This document shows, piece after piece, positions 17,708-26,338 of a stretch of DNA of 64,000 nucleotides. Position 1 is the first letter of the stretch; each line of letters begins with the position of its first letter. Source of the stretch: Paenibacillus sp. FSL R5-0766. Its GTDB lineage: Bacteria > Bacillota > Bacilli > Paenibacillales > Paenibacillaceae. The translations under genes were made by a program, and so were the position numbers. Location of the stretch: NCBI RefSeq assembly GCF_037971845.1, contig NZ_CP150227.1:2232001-2296000 (forward strand), written 5' to 3'. The notes beneath the pieces were generated by a model. That model did no database searches, was not told the origin of the DNA, and worked only from the letters and a program-made list of their open reading frames with translations.

Positions 17708-19108
17708 ATGAGAAAGAAATGGTTGGTTTCCGTGTTAGTAATGCTTACTTTGTTCGCTTTTCCGGTCAGCGCATTTGCGGCTGCGGAGGGTCCGACTAAC
17801 ATTGAACTTCAAAGTGGTTTGAACTCAGCCTTTACGTTTCTGGCTGTGGTACTCGTGTTCTTGATGCAAGGGGGATTTGCTTTACTCGAAGCGGGTTCAA
17901 CACGGATGAAGAATGCAGGACACATTGCGGGTAAGACCATCCTGACATTGGGGATTTCAGTTATTGCCTTCTGGGGACTGGGTTTTGGTCTAGGCTTTGG
18001 TAATGGTAATGGATTTTTTGGAACTACCGGATTCTTCCTAAGTGGAGACAGTATGGCGGCTTCCTTTGAATCACTGGCTTTCTCGGATGTTCCGCTGACC
18101 ATTAAATTCGTATTCCACCTCGCCTTTGCGGCGGTATCTCTGGCCATTGCCTGCGGTGGTATGGCTGAACGTGCAAAGATGAGCGTATATATTGTTTTCG
18201 GTACACTGTATACCATTATCATGTATCCGGTTGTTGCTCACTGGGTATGGGGCGGCGGCTGGTTGGCTGAGCTGGGTATGCAAGACTTTGCAGGATCGAC
18301 AGTTGTTCACTTGACTGGTGCGACTGCAGCATTGGTAGCGACCATCTTGTTGAAACCACGTATTGGTAAATATAACAAAGACGGCAAACCTAACATCATT
18401 CCAGGTCACAACCAAGTGTATTCCGTACTCGGGGTTATTATCCTCTGGATCGGTTGGTTCGGATTCAACCCAGGTAGTACATTGTCTGCCATGGGGGATG
18501 GATTCTTCGGTTATGTTGCATTGACTACTAACGTAGCTGCTGCAGCCGGTGGTGTTGCTGCGCTGTTGATCTCATGGGCAGTACTTGGTAAGTCTGATAT
18601 TCCTAGCATGTTAAACGGTGTGCTTGCGGCACTCGTTGCGATTACAGGAGCATGTGCATTCGTTGAACCTTGGGCAGCGCTGGTTATCGGTGCTCTGGCG
18701 GGTATCATCACATTCTTCACAGCACAGTACTTCGATCGTAAAGGAATTGACGATCCAATCTACGCTTTCTCCGTGCATGGTATTGCTGGAATGTGGGGTG
18801 CGATCTCCACGGGTTTGTTCGCTACTCCTGAACTTGCCGAGAATGCCGGTGTAGGTCAAGCGGGTCTGTTCTATGGCGGTGGATTCCACCAATTGGGTGT
18901 ACAACTTTTAGGTCTGGCAGGTGCTTTTGCCTTCGTACTGGTAATGTCCTTCATTATTCTGGGCGGTATGAAAGCAATCATGGGCATCCGTGTTACTGAA
19001 GAAGAAGAAACAATGGGTCTGGATATCAGTGAGCACGGTACTTACGGATACCCAGAACAAATGAAAAATGCAGATTCTAAATCCAATGGTGGTACGTTCA
19101 GCTCCTGA
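17708..19108 (+). CDS. amtB: Ammonium transporter
   Basis: A 466-residue Amt/Rh channel protein that carries ammonium into the cell. It begins with a signal peptide (residues 1-25, ending SAFAA), followed by eleven predicted helices. Family landmarks include FLMQGGFALLEAGSTRMKNA, the WVWGGGWLAELG phenylalanine/tryptophan-gate region, DFAGSTVVHLTGA with a pore His, and HGIAGMWGAISTGLFA with the second pore His. Start ATG 17708 has GGGAG 8 bases upstream; GTG 17699 is less likely. It heads an operon with a nucleotidyltransferase and an exonuclease, and a perfect GlnR box precedes it. No glnK (PII) gene is adjacent, which is unusual for amtB. Confidence 0.96.
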   Translation: MRKKWLVSVLVMLTLFAFPVSAFAAAEGPTNIELQSGLNSAFTFLAVVLVFLMQGGFALLEAGSTRMKNAGHIAGKTILTLGISVIAFWGLGFGLGFGNGNGFFGTTGFFLSGDSMAASFESLAFSDVPLTIKFVFHLAFAAVSLAIACGGMAERAKMSVYIVFGTLYTIIMYPVVAHWVWGGGWLAELGMQDFAGSTVVHLTGATAALVATILLKPRIGKYNKDGKPNIIPGHNQVYSVLGVIILWIGWFGFNPGSTLSAMGDGFFGYVALTTNVAAAAGGVAALLISWAVLGKSDIPSMLNGVLAALVAITGACAFVEPWAALVIGALAGIITFFTAQYFDRKGIDDPIYAFSVHGIAGMWGAISTGLFATPELAENAGVGQAGLFYGGGFHQLGVQLLGLAGAFAFVLVMSFIILGGMKAIMGIRVTEEEETMGLDISEHGTYGYPEQMKNADSKSNGGTFSS

Positions 19109-19146
19109 AGTGAATGATGCTGAATCATGCTTCAAGGAGGCTGGAC

Positions 19147-20235
19147 ATGATGGAACCCATCTCGTATACAAACTATTCCTGGTCTTATCAGGGAATCGAT
19201 GGTGCGGTGTCTTCTCAAGAGCTGCGCCAGGCACGTGTGATATTACAGACCGAGCTCCAGGAATTGTTGTCCGCTTCCTTGTCGCCGATCGAGTGGTACC
19301 ATACGGTAAATGAACTGCATGACCGGATTGCACGGAAAGCAGTAGAGTTATGCATTCAGGGGATGGTTGAGGAAGGCTTCGGCCAACCTCCCGTCCCCTA
19401 TGCCTTTATCGTATTTGGCAGTTCCGGCAGGGAAGAGGCAACGTTATGGAGTGATCAGGATAATGGCATGATCATTAGCGATACTCCGCATGAAGGTAAA
19501 GAGGAATATTTTGCTCAGCTCGGACAGCGAATGACGGATATGTTGGAAGAAATTGGTTACGCCAAATGCGAAGGCAAAGTCATGTGCTCTGAGCCGCTCT
19601 GGAGAAAAACACTGGCGTCATGGAAGCAACAATTAGCAGATTGGAGCTCGGATCTGAATTGGGAGCCCGTTCGTAATCTGATTATTGCTTCAGACATGCG
19701 TTTTGTTGCAGGTGAGCAAAGTCTGTCGGAGGAATGGATCACGAGTTTTTATGAACAGTTCAGACTGGTTCCTGAACTTTCGGATGCAGTTCTTCGCAAT
19801 ACGGTTAAACATAAAGCTACATTAAATGTACTTGGACGTGTGGTCACAGAACGATTTGGTGAACATGCAGGCGGATTTGATGTCAAGTATGGTTTGTACA
19901 TTCCGCTGGTGAACAGTGCCCGTTATTTGGCTTTGCAACATGGGATCAAGGAGGCATCTACGTTAAAAAGAATGGAGAGACTGACTTCACTTGAAGCTGT
20001 TCCATTTACATTACTGGATGCATGTCAGCGGGCCTTCATAGCCGCTTTGAAGTTTCGCCGAAGTACGCCGGTTGTCATCCAGGGGGATTTGCAACATAGC
20101 AGCGGGTTCCTGGATGAGAAACAGATGAAACAAAAACAGATTCATTATGAGCTCAGGGATACGCTCGGGTTGGTACGACGAGTGCATCGTGCTTTGCAAA
20201 GACAGTTGCGTTTTGCAGAAAGGAGACGTCCATGA
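19147..20235 (+). CDS. DUF294-type nucleotidyltransferase, GlnD-like
   Basis: A 362-residue protein with a nucleotidyltransferase core: FIVFGSSGREEATLWSDQDN at about residues 92-111 is the G-S-x-G-R-x-E...D-x-D signature that holds the metal and NTP, as in GlnD. The C-terminal half (about residues 190-330) matches the DUF294 substrate-binding helical domain. It has no CBS or cyclic-nucleotide domain, unlike many homologues. Its role is unproven; a uridylyl- or adenylyltransferase is likely. The ATG at 19147 is preceded by AAGGAGG (19134-19140); the ATG at 19150 is equally possible. The stop overlaps the exonuclease start by 4 bases, so the two are coupled. Confidence 0.88.
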   Translation: MMEPISYTNYSWSYQGIDGAVSSQELRQARVILQTELQELLSASLSPIEWYHTVNELHDRIARKAVELCIQGMVEEGFGQPPVPYAFIVFGSSGREEATLWSDQDNGMIISDTPHEGKEEYFAQLGQRMTDMLEEIGYAKCEGKVMCSEPLWRKTLASWKQQLADWSSDLNWEPVRNLIIASDMRFVAGEQSLSEEWITSFYEQFRLVPELSDAVLRNTVKHKATLNVLGRVVTERFGEHAGGFDVKYGLYIPLVNSARYLALQHGIKEASTLKRMERLTSLEAVPFTLLDACQRAFIAALKFRRSTPVVIQGDLQHSSGFLDEKQMKQKQIHYELRDTLGLVRRVHRALQRQLRFAERRRP

Positions 20236-20969
20236 GAGAGCCGGCAAGGGGCAATACAGGATTCTGGAATTCGCTGCGTCAGGGAGGGGTTCCTTCCGCC
20301 ATCGCTTCCATTATGGGAGCCCCTACGGCGCAACACATGGCGTTTATCCGCTCCATGATGAGAGAACAGCGCAGACCTGAGGTTCTGCATACGCCTCTAA
20401 ATGAGCTGGACGCAGTTGTATTTGATCTGGAAACGACGGGTTTTTCGCCCCAGCATGGGGATGAGATTATCTCATTTGGTGCGGTCCGTATCCATGGTGG
20501 TGTGGTACTGGAAGGGGAGCAGTTCTATACGGTGGTGCAGTCCAAGACTGCGGTTCCGGAACATATTACTGAACTTACAGGTATTACACAGGAGATGACG
20601 ATGGACGCACCGACTTTGCTGGAAGGGCTGCATGATTTCATGTCTTTTGTAGGTGGAAATGTTCTGATTGCACACGCAAGTGCGCATGATCGAGCCTTTC
20701 TGAATGCTGCTCTGTGGCGGACTTCAAAGGTAAGGCTGACGCATCGTTTAATCGATACGATGATGTTGGCCCGCTGGCTTGAACCAAGCAGGCCGGGGTA
20801 TGGTCTGGATGAATTGCTGGAATCCAGAGGGATTCCGATCTATGGACGTCACCATGCACTGGAAGATTCAAAAATGACTGCACAGTTATGGTCCTGCTAC
20901 TTGGAGGATATGACTCGTAAAAATGTGGAGACCTTGGGTGATCTGTATACCCAGCTAAGTCACGCATAA
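20232..20969 (+). CDS. DnaQ-like 3'-5' exonuclease (DEDDh)
   Basis: A 245-residue exonuclease of the DNA polymerase III epsilon/RNase T type. The DEDDh residues are visible: DLETTGFS (Exo I, about residue 60), a HASAHDRAFLNAAL segment (Exo II) and HHALEDSKMTAQLW (Exo III, with the His-5-Asp pattern). The N-terminal 50 residues before Exo I are extra, basic and family-unlike. It overlaps the upstream nucleotidyltransferase gene by ATGA. It is too short for a polymerase and is not fused to a helicase. Its 3' end overlaps the convergent JAMM gene by 15 bases and there is no terminator directly after it. Confidence 0.92.
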   Translation: MREPARGNTGFWNSLRQGGVPSAIASIMGAPTAQHMAFIRSMMREQRRPEVLHTPLNELDAVVFDLETTGFSPQHGDEIISFGAVRIHGGVVLEGEQFYTVVQSKTAVPEHITELTGITQEMTMDAPTLLEGLHDFMSFVGGNVLIAHASAHDRAFLNAALWRTSKVRLTHRLIDTMMLARWLEPSRPGYGLDELLESRGIPIYGRHHALEDSKMTAQLWSCYLEDMTRKNVETLGDLYTQLSHA

Positions 20970-21446
20970 CGGAACGGGAAGCAGATTGTATGAAGGCACA
21001 ACGTGTTGTGCCGAATCCTGCGATTCCTTCGAAGATTCAATCAGATAACCGTTCAGATGCATATGAGATCGCGACCCACTTGTTAGGTCAGGTGAGCCGA
21101 TGAGGTATATCTGAATCAAACCGGCGAAGGCCGGAAGAGCTTGCATGTCCTCTAGGGAAGGAACAGGCCTTGTCTGCGGATGAGAATGGAAGATGCCAAC
21201 GAGCTTAGGCTCGGAGAATACGCACCGAATCCATTCGGCATCGTCCAGAGTAAAATGGTGCAGCGGGTCAGGTGCTACGTTACGAATGGGCTGAAACCGA
21301 CTGATTCGTATACCGCCCGCTGCGGTTTCACCCAGCATAACCCCGCAGGCTTCTTGCGGCAGCGAAAGGAACATGTGCTTTGACATCTCTTGTTCTACGG
21401 AAGAAGGGATGTAGAAGGCGTTTTGCTGCCCGTGAAGTGCTGCCAT
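20955..21446 (-). CDS. JAMM/MPN-domain metallopeptidase (M67 family)
   Basis: A 163-residue protein with a complete JAMM zinc site: a Glu in LPQEACGVMLG (about residue 32) and HSHPQTRPVPSLED (about residues 86-99), the H-x-H-x10-D pattern. Bacterial members cleave isopeptide or C-terminal tails, for example in sulfur-carrier or cysteine-synthesis systems (Mec+), but the usual partners (a ThiS-like protein, ThiF-like enzyme or CysM) are not in this window. ATG 21446 follows AGAGAGGGGTGA. The gene runs antisense to the amtB operon and overlaps its last gene by 15 bases. Confidence 0.88.
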   Translation of the reverse strand: MAALHGQQNAFYIPSSVEQEMSKHMFLSLPQEACGVMLGETAAGGIRISRFQPIRNVAPDPLHHFTLDDAEWIRCVFSEPKLVGIFHSHPQTRPVPSLEDMQALPAFAGLIQIYLIGSPDLTSGSRSHMHLNGYLIESSKESQDSAQHVVPSYNLLPVPLCVT

Positions 21447-21468
21447 TTGTATTCACCCCTCTCTCTTT

Positions 21469-21497
21469 GGCTCCTGCTATGGCAGGAGTCCTTTTTC
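21469..21497 (+). terminator. Plus-strand terminator upstream of the JAMM gene
   Basis: CTCCTGC pairs with GCAGGAG and is followed by TCCTTTTTC. No plus-strand gene ends nearby, so it probably ends read-through from the amtB operon, which would then be antisense to the whole JAMM gene. Confidence 0.7.
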
Positions 21498-21672
21498 ATT
21501 TTATTTTCTGTGATGCGGATTGTAAAATTTTAAAGGAAAAGGGTACAATAATAAAGAGAACATTGGGGAATCATGTTCTGGTGAACTGTCATAGAGCGTG
21601 ATAAACACTTAGCATGTGCAGAAATTACGGTTTCAGTTTCAATATGCTAATTATATAAAAGGGTGGCGGGTT

Positions 21673-22224
21673 ATGAAACGAAACATATACATACTCCTTG
21701 GTGTTGTCTTGCTGGTTGGTATTGCACTGGCGCAGAATAAGGGTGACGGCATTGCAGCCGTCTTTAAGCAGGAAGAACCGATGCCTACAGAGACGGGACC
21801 ACGTGCGGGTCTTCTGGCGCCTGCCTTTTCTCTGACAGCAATGGATGGGAAGACGTACAGTGTGGGCGGTGCCAAAGATAAGGCCACGTTCGTCAGTTTC
21901 TGGGCCTCCTGGTGTGAGCCGTGTAAGCAGGAAGCTCCAGAGCTGAATAGAATGGCTGCAAAATACAAGGATAAGCTTGACCTCTACGGTGTTAATGTAA
22001 CATCATACGATAAACTCAAAGATGCCAAAGCTTTTGTGGATGAGTACCAACTGAATTTCCCTATTCCCTTGGATGAGAAGGGGACTGTGTATGCTCAATA
22101 CAATGGGGTGGCTTTTCCAACGAATGTTCTGATTGACTCCAGAGGAGTTATACAGGAGATTGTTCTGGGCATATTGCCCGAGAAAGAGTTGGAGCGTAAG
22201 ATTAAAAAGTTAATTGCGAATTAA
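21673..22224 (+). CDS. TlpA/ResA-like membrane-anchored thioredoxin
   Basis: A 183-residue thiol-disulfide oxidoreductase. Residues 5-22 form an N-terminal signal anchor, so the thioredoxin domain (about residues 50-183) lies outside the membrane. The active site is FWASWCEPCKQEAPEL (Cys-Glu-Pro-Cys, as in ResA), and the cis-proline loop is GVAFPTNVLID. ResA relatives keep apocytochrome c cysteines reduced, but no cytochrome maturation genes are adjacent, so the substrate is open. ATG 21673 has AGGGTGG upstream; the longer frame to 21616 lacks a site. Monocistronic. Confidence 0.9.
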   Translation: MKRNIYILLGVVLLVGIALAQNKGDGIAAVFKQEEPMPTETGPRAGLLAPAFSLTAMDGKTYSVGGAKDKATFVSFWASWCEPCKQEAPELNRMAAKYKDKLDLYGVNVTSYDKLKDAKAFVDEYQLNFPIPLDEKGTVYAQYNGVAFPTNVLIDSRGVIQEIVLGILPEKELERKIKKLIAN

Positions 22225-22237
22225 TTTTCTGCAAAGA

Positions 22238-22286
22238 AAGAAGCCTTTGTATCCATGAATCATGGGTACAGAGGCTTCCTTTTTAT
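22238..22286. terminator. Bidirectional intrinsic terminator
   Basis: A long stem (GAAGCCTTTGTATCCATG / CATGGGTACAGAGGCTTC, one G-T and one mismatch) with AAT loop, followed by TTTTTATTTT. It lies between the convergent thioredoxin gene and cimA. Confidence 0.88.
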
Positions 22287-22306
22287 TTTCCGGGAAATAT
22301 GGGGTA

Positions 22307-23926
22307 TTAGTGGTTGCTTATCCCATGAGCAGGAATAGGGAGTGTGCCCGGCTCATCCTGCAATTTTTCTTGAAGCAAAGCATAGCGGAAACTGTGCACA
22401 AGTGCTTCCCAACTTGCTTCAATTACGTTCTCGGATACACCAACAGTGTTCCATGTGTTCTCCGTATTTTTGGATTCGATCAATACACGAACTTTGGCGG
22501 CTGTGGCATCTTTCTCATCCAGTACACGCACTTTGTAGTCTGACAGATGCATGTTGGCGAGTGAAGGGAAGTATTGCACCAGCGCTTTCCGAAGGGCGTT
22601 ATCGAGTGCGTTAACCGGACCATTGCCCTCAGCAGCGGTATAAGCGCTTGTTCCAGCGATATTCACTTTGACAAAAGCTTCAGAAACAACGGATTTGCCT
22701 GCCGTTTTCTCCACAAGCATTTTGAATGATTCAAAAGTGAACAATTCTTTCATATCGCCGTTTGCTTCACGAATCAACAATTCAAGCGAAGCATCTGCGC
22801 CTTCGAACTGGTAACCCTGATGTTCCAGATCTTTGATCTTCTCAATAATCTGACGTGAATTGGCACTGCTTGGATCGAACTCAAGACCCAATTCCTGTGC
22901 TTTGGATACAATGTTACTTTGTCCGGCAAGTTCCGAGACCAGCACACGTTGCTTGTTACCGACCAGTTCGGGCACGATGTGTTCATAGGTACGTGAATCC
23001 CGCAGGATGGCAGAGACGTGAATCCCACCTTTGTGAGCAAAAGCAGCATTGCCGACATAAGGTTGATTAATCGGCATATTCACATTGGCAATCTCGCTAA
23101 CATAACGAGCCACGTTTGTAAGTTGTCTCATGGAATCCTCAGTAACACATTCATAGCCGAGTTTCAGTTGCAGGTTCGGGATAATGGATGCGAGATTGGC
23201 GTTACCGCAGCGCTCTCCATAACCGTTCATTGTTCCTTGCACCTGACGGGCTCCGGCTTGTACAGCGCTGAGTGTGTTGGCCACAGCCAGTTCACAATCG
23301 TTATGTGTATGGATGCCGAGATGTGCGTGAGGCAGGCTTCTATGCAGTGTGGATACGATCTCGTGTACCTCGTTTGGCATCGTCCCGCCATTGGTATCAC
23401 ACATAACGAGCCAGTCCGCTCCAGCTTCGTGAGCCTTGGTCAAGACCGCTTGAGCATATTCCGGGTTATGTTTGAATCCGTCAAAGAAATGTTCTGCATC
23501 AAAGATTACTTCCATACCATTCTGTTTCAGATAGGCGATGGAATCATAGATCATGGACAAGTTTTCTTCCAATGTAGTCTGCAAAGCGGTATGCACATGG
23601 AAGTCCCATGATTTACCTACCAAGGTAGCAGCCTGTGCACCAGATTCGATCATGCGCTTCAGGTTGGCGTCTTCACTTGCAATACTGCCTTTACGGCGGG
23701 TACTGCCAAAAGCAACAACCTTTGCGTTCAGGTTTAATTCCTTGACTCTTTTGAAAAACTCAATGTCCTTGGTATTGCTGCCGGGAATTCCGCCTTCAAT
23801 ATAATGGACACCCAGGTCATCAAGCTTCTTGGCAATTTTGAGTTTGTCGTCTGCCGATAAGCTGACACCCTCTCCTTGTGTGCCGTCACGTAAAGTCGTA
23901 TCGAAGATGGAAATGGCCTTTGACAT
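22307..23926 (-). CDS. cimA: Citramalate synthase
   Basis: A 539-residue enzyme of the isopropylmalate/citramalate synthase family, condensing pyruvate and acetyl-CoA to (R)-citramalate for the threonine-independent isoleucine route. The catalytic barrel (residues 1-270) carries IFDTTLRDGTQGEGV, the HTHNDCELAVANTL metal-binding HxH and NGYGERCGNANLAS. The C-terminal regulatory LeuA dimer domain (about residues 410-520) includes VNALDNALRKAL. NTKDIEFFKR and the GSTRRK motif favour citramalate synthase (CimA) over LeuA. ATG 23926 follows AAAGGAGGA. No T-box was found in its roughly 190-base leader. Confidence 0.93.
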   Translation of the reverse strand: MSKAISIFDTTLRDGTQGEGVSLSADDKLKIAKKLDDLGVHYIEGGIPGSNTKDIEFFKRVKELNLNAKVVAFGSTRRKGSIASEDANLKRMIESGAQAATLVGKSWDFHVHTALQTTLEENLSMIYDSIAYLKQNGMEVIFDAEHFFDGFKHNPEYAQAVLTKAHEAGADWLVMCDTNGGTMPNEVHEIVSTLHRSLPHAHLGIHTHNDCELAVANTLSAVQAGARQVQGTMNGYGERCGNANLASIIPNLQLKLGYECVTEDSMRQLTNVARYVSEIANVNMPINQPYVGNAAFAHKGGIHVSAILRDSRTYEHIVPELVGNKQRVLVSELAGQSNIVSKAQELGLEFDPSSANSRQIIEKIKDLEHQGYQFEGADASLELLIREANGDMKELFTFESFKMLVEKTAGKSVVSEAFVKVNIAGTSAYTAAEGNGPVNALDNALRKALVQYFPSLANMHLSDYKVRVLDEKDATAAKVRVLIESKNTENTWNTVGVSENVIEASWEALVHSFRYALLQEKLQDEPGTLPIPAHGISNH

Positions 23927-24253
23927 GAAGATCCTCCTTTGAGATAAAGCGCTCTTTTAAAAGTTTGGATTGTAAGTTAGGAAAAGCTGTTAAGTACGTT
24001 AGTGGACGAATCCTTCGATTCGGCAACGCTACACTGTGTTAAACTCGATGCGCTGATTTGTCCTAAAGTCGTCAATTTGTATAATTAATTATTATAGCAC
24101 CATTATAGCCAAATGCTACATAGAAATCGCAGTTTCATGTAACAATTAACGGATTTTAGAGCAAAAAGAAGGATGTTAATCATAATCCGGATGTATGTTA
24201 TAATCTATTATTGAGTTTTAATTGGAATATATGGAAGAAAAGGAGGGGTGATT
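23927..24253. other. Leader and promoter region between cimA and a small membrane-protein gene
   Basis: About 330 bases without an annotated gene. On the minus strand it holds the cimA leader, with TATAAT-like boxes near 24090-24105 and a small hairpin (CGAATC/GATTCG near 24008-24023). I see no T-box, no B12 box and no intrinsic terminator, so any control of cimA is not recognisable by eye. Confidence 0.5.
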
Positions 24254-24361
24254 TTGACTTTTTTATGGGAAAATACGGTTATTGCCCTGATCACTTTGAT
24301 ATTTTTTGTGAGTGCAGGATGGTTAATTATTCGGTCTCTGATCAGATCTCGCAGAAAATAA
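24254..24361 (+). CDS. 35-residue single-helix membrane peptide
   Basis: TTG at 24254 is preceded by AAGGAGGGG with a gap of about 5-6 bases and opens a 35-codon frame. The peptide has an acidic N-terminus (MTFLWENTVI), one hydrophobic helix (about residues 8-26) and a very basic end (RSLIRSRRK). This is the positive-inside pattern of a one-pass membrane protein with the C-terminus in the cytosol. I do not recognise a family. The strong ribosome site and the topology make it a better candidate than most short frames. Confidence 0.6.
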   Translation: MTFLWENTVIALITLIFFVSAGWLIIRSLIRSRRK

Positions 24362-24456
24362 ATGTTCGTGACTGAATTAACATAACGGGTTTGATATACT
24401 ATAGAAGAAAGTAATTTAGTTTTCATTAATTACTGTGCATGAAAGGGCGGGGGTTC

Positions 24457-25761
24457 ATGATGTCTTCAGACGGCAATCCTCCAGCAAATGTGGATCAATA
24501 TTACCCAGCAGCCGGACGGGTGATTCTGCATGTCGATATGAATGCTTTCTACTGCTCTGTACATGAAGCCGAGGAACCAGATTTATATAGAGGAAAAGCA
24601 ACGGCCGTTGCAGGCAGCAGTGAACTGCGAAAGGGTGTAATTGTAACCTGCTCATATGCCGCTCGTAATCGAGGCATCTCAACAGGTATGGTTGTGCACC
24701 AAGCCATGAAAAAGTGCCCTGATCTCATTGTGATTCGTCCTGATTTTCATTTATATCGTCAATATTCAAGAGCGTTCATGCAGATTGCGTATAGTTATAC
24801 GCCTCAACTTGAGGCGACATCCATTGATGAATGTTATCTTGATATTACAGGTTCAAGGCAATTCGGGAATCCAATGGAGATTGCGGAGAGCATTCAGCGT
24901 AGAATCAAGGATGAATTGGGGCTGCCATGTTCCATTGGCATTGCACCCAACAAATTATTGGCGAAAATGGCTTCGGATCTGAAAAAACCGAATGGTATCT
25001 CCATTTTACGCATGAGGGACGTACCCCGGATTCTTTGGCACAGACCATGTAACGAGATGTTTGGCATTGGCAAAAAAACGGCTGAAAAGCTGAAAAAACT
25101 GGGCATTGAAACGATTGGTCAATTGGCAAAGTCGGATGAGAACATGTTGACCGAACTATTCGGAGTTAATGGAGCATGGCTCAAAAATTCCGCGAATGGC
25201 ATTAACCATTCCGCAGTTCACGCGGAACGTGAGGCCAATAAATCCATTGGGCATACAACCACTTTACCGGCGGATGTATCGGATATGAATGAGATTCATC
25301 GGGTGTTCCTCAATATAAGTGACCAGGTAGCCAGAAGGTTGCGCAAGCACGAAATGTTCAGTCAGGGTATTCAGATTACAATCCGGACACCGGATATGAA
25401 GACAATCACCCGATCACGTCTAATGGAAGTTCCTACGGAGGATGCAACGGTCATTTACCGTGAGGCCTGTAAACTATTTGAGAAGCATTGGGGTAGTGGC
25501 AAGCCTGTACGCATGCTGGGTGTGACACTTCAGAACCTGATTCCAAGAGAAGAATCCGCTGTGCAGATGGACTTGTTCGAATATGAGCAGAAGCCCAAGA
25601 AGGACAATCTGATTCGGATTATGGATCAGTTACGTAATAAATTTGGTGAGAATGCTGTTGTGACCGCAGGCATGCTTGGAGACGATCCTTCCGTGCTGCT
25701 TCGTAATCATAAAGTGCGCGGTACTTCCCTGCAAAAAGATAACTTGCAAAGTCTTGATTAA
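24457..25761 (+). CDS. dinB: DNA polymerase IV (Y family)
   Basis: A 434-residue translesion DNA polymerase. The catalytic palm has ILHVDMNAFYCSVHEAEEP (first Asp) and the TSIDECYLDITG motif with the Asp-Glu pair (about residues 115-126). A helix-hairpin-helix thumb follows (GIGKKTAEKLKKLGI) and then the little-finger domain. The third position after the metal-binding Asp segment is Cys where Ala is usual in DinB (YCSV for YASV). ATG 24457 (or 24460) lies just after GGGCGGGGG; an ATG at 24439 lies before it and is less likely. No LexA box was recognised upstream. Confidence 0.93.
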   Translation: MMSSDGNPPANVDQYYPAAGRVILHVDMNAFYCSVHEAEEPDLYRGKATAVAGSSELRKGVIVTCSYAARNRGISTGMVVHQAMKKCPDLIVIRPDFHLYRQYSRAFMQIAYSYTPQLEATSIDECYLDITGSRQFGNPMEIAESIQRRIKDELGLPCSIGIAPNKLLAKMASDLKKPNGISILRMRDVPRILWHRPCNEMFGIGKKTAEKLKKLGIETIGQLAKSDENMLTELFGVNGAWLKNSANGINHSAVHAEREANKSIGHTTTLPADVSDMNEIHRVFLNISDQVARRLRKHEMFSQGIQITIRTPDMKTITRSRLMEVPTEDATVIYREACKLFEKHWGSGKPVRMLGVTLQNLIPREESAVQMDLFEYEQKPKKDNLIRIMDQLRNKFGENAVVTAGMLGDDPSVLLRNHKVRGTSLQKDNLQSLD

Positions 25762-25877
25762 ATAAGGGATAATAGAGACTTGTGGTTGCAAAATGTTTGT
25801 AATTATCCTTACTTTGTATTAATATGTTTCTAGATAAAAACACTGTACGTTTTGAATTTTAGGAGGAGAGAATGTAA

Positions 25878-26120
<243 letters not shown>

Positions 26121-26141
26121 GTATTTCTCACATGAACATAG

Positions 26142-26184
26142 AGCACTTTCTTTTGTCTTAACGACAAAGGAGGGTGCTTTTTTT
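26142..26184 (+). terminator. Intrinsic terminator of fer
   Basis: AGCAC...CTTTTGTC pairs with GACAAAGG...GTGCT around a TTAAC loop and is followed by seven T. Confidence 0.88.
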
Positions 26185-26338
26185 GCATTCATTTAACTGT
26201 GATTATCTGACTATGGATCAAGGACGAGCATTGTCGAACCCCCTTTGTTCCACCGGGTACTCAAGTCCTATGGATTCAACGCCTGGTTATGCCGATATAT
26301 AATGATATACGGAAAAAGGCGAAATAGTGGAGGATCGG

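Noticed and set aside
23018..23611. A 197-codon plus-strand frame
   Set aside because: Antisense to cimA and without domain motifs or a start signal.
23927..24110. T-box or branched-chain attenuator for cimA
   Set aside because: No T-box sequence (AGGGTGG-ACCGCG), no leader peptide rich in branched-chain codons and no terminator hairpin were found.
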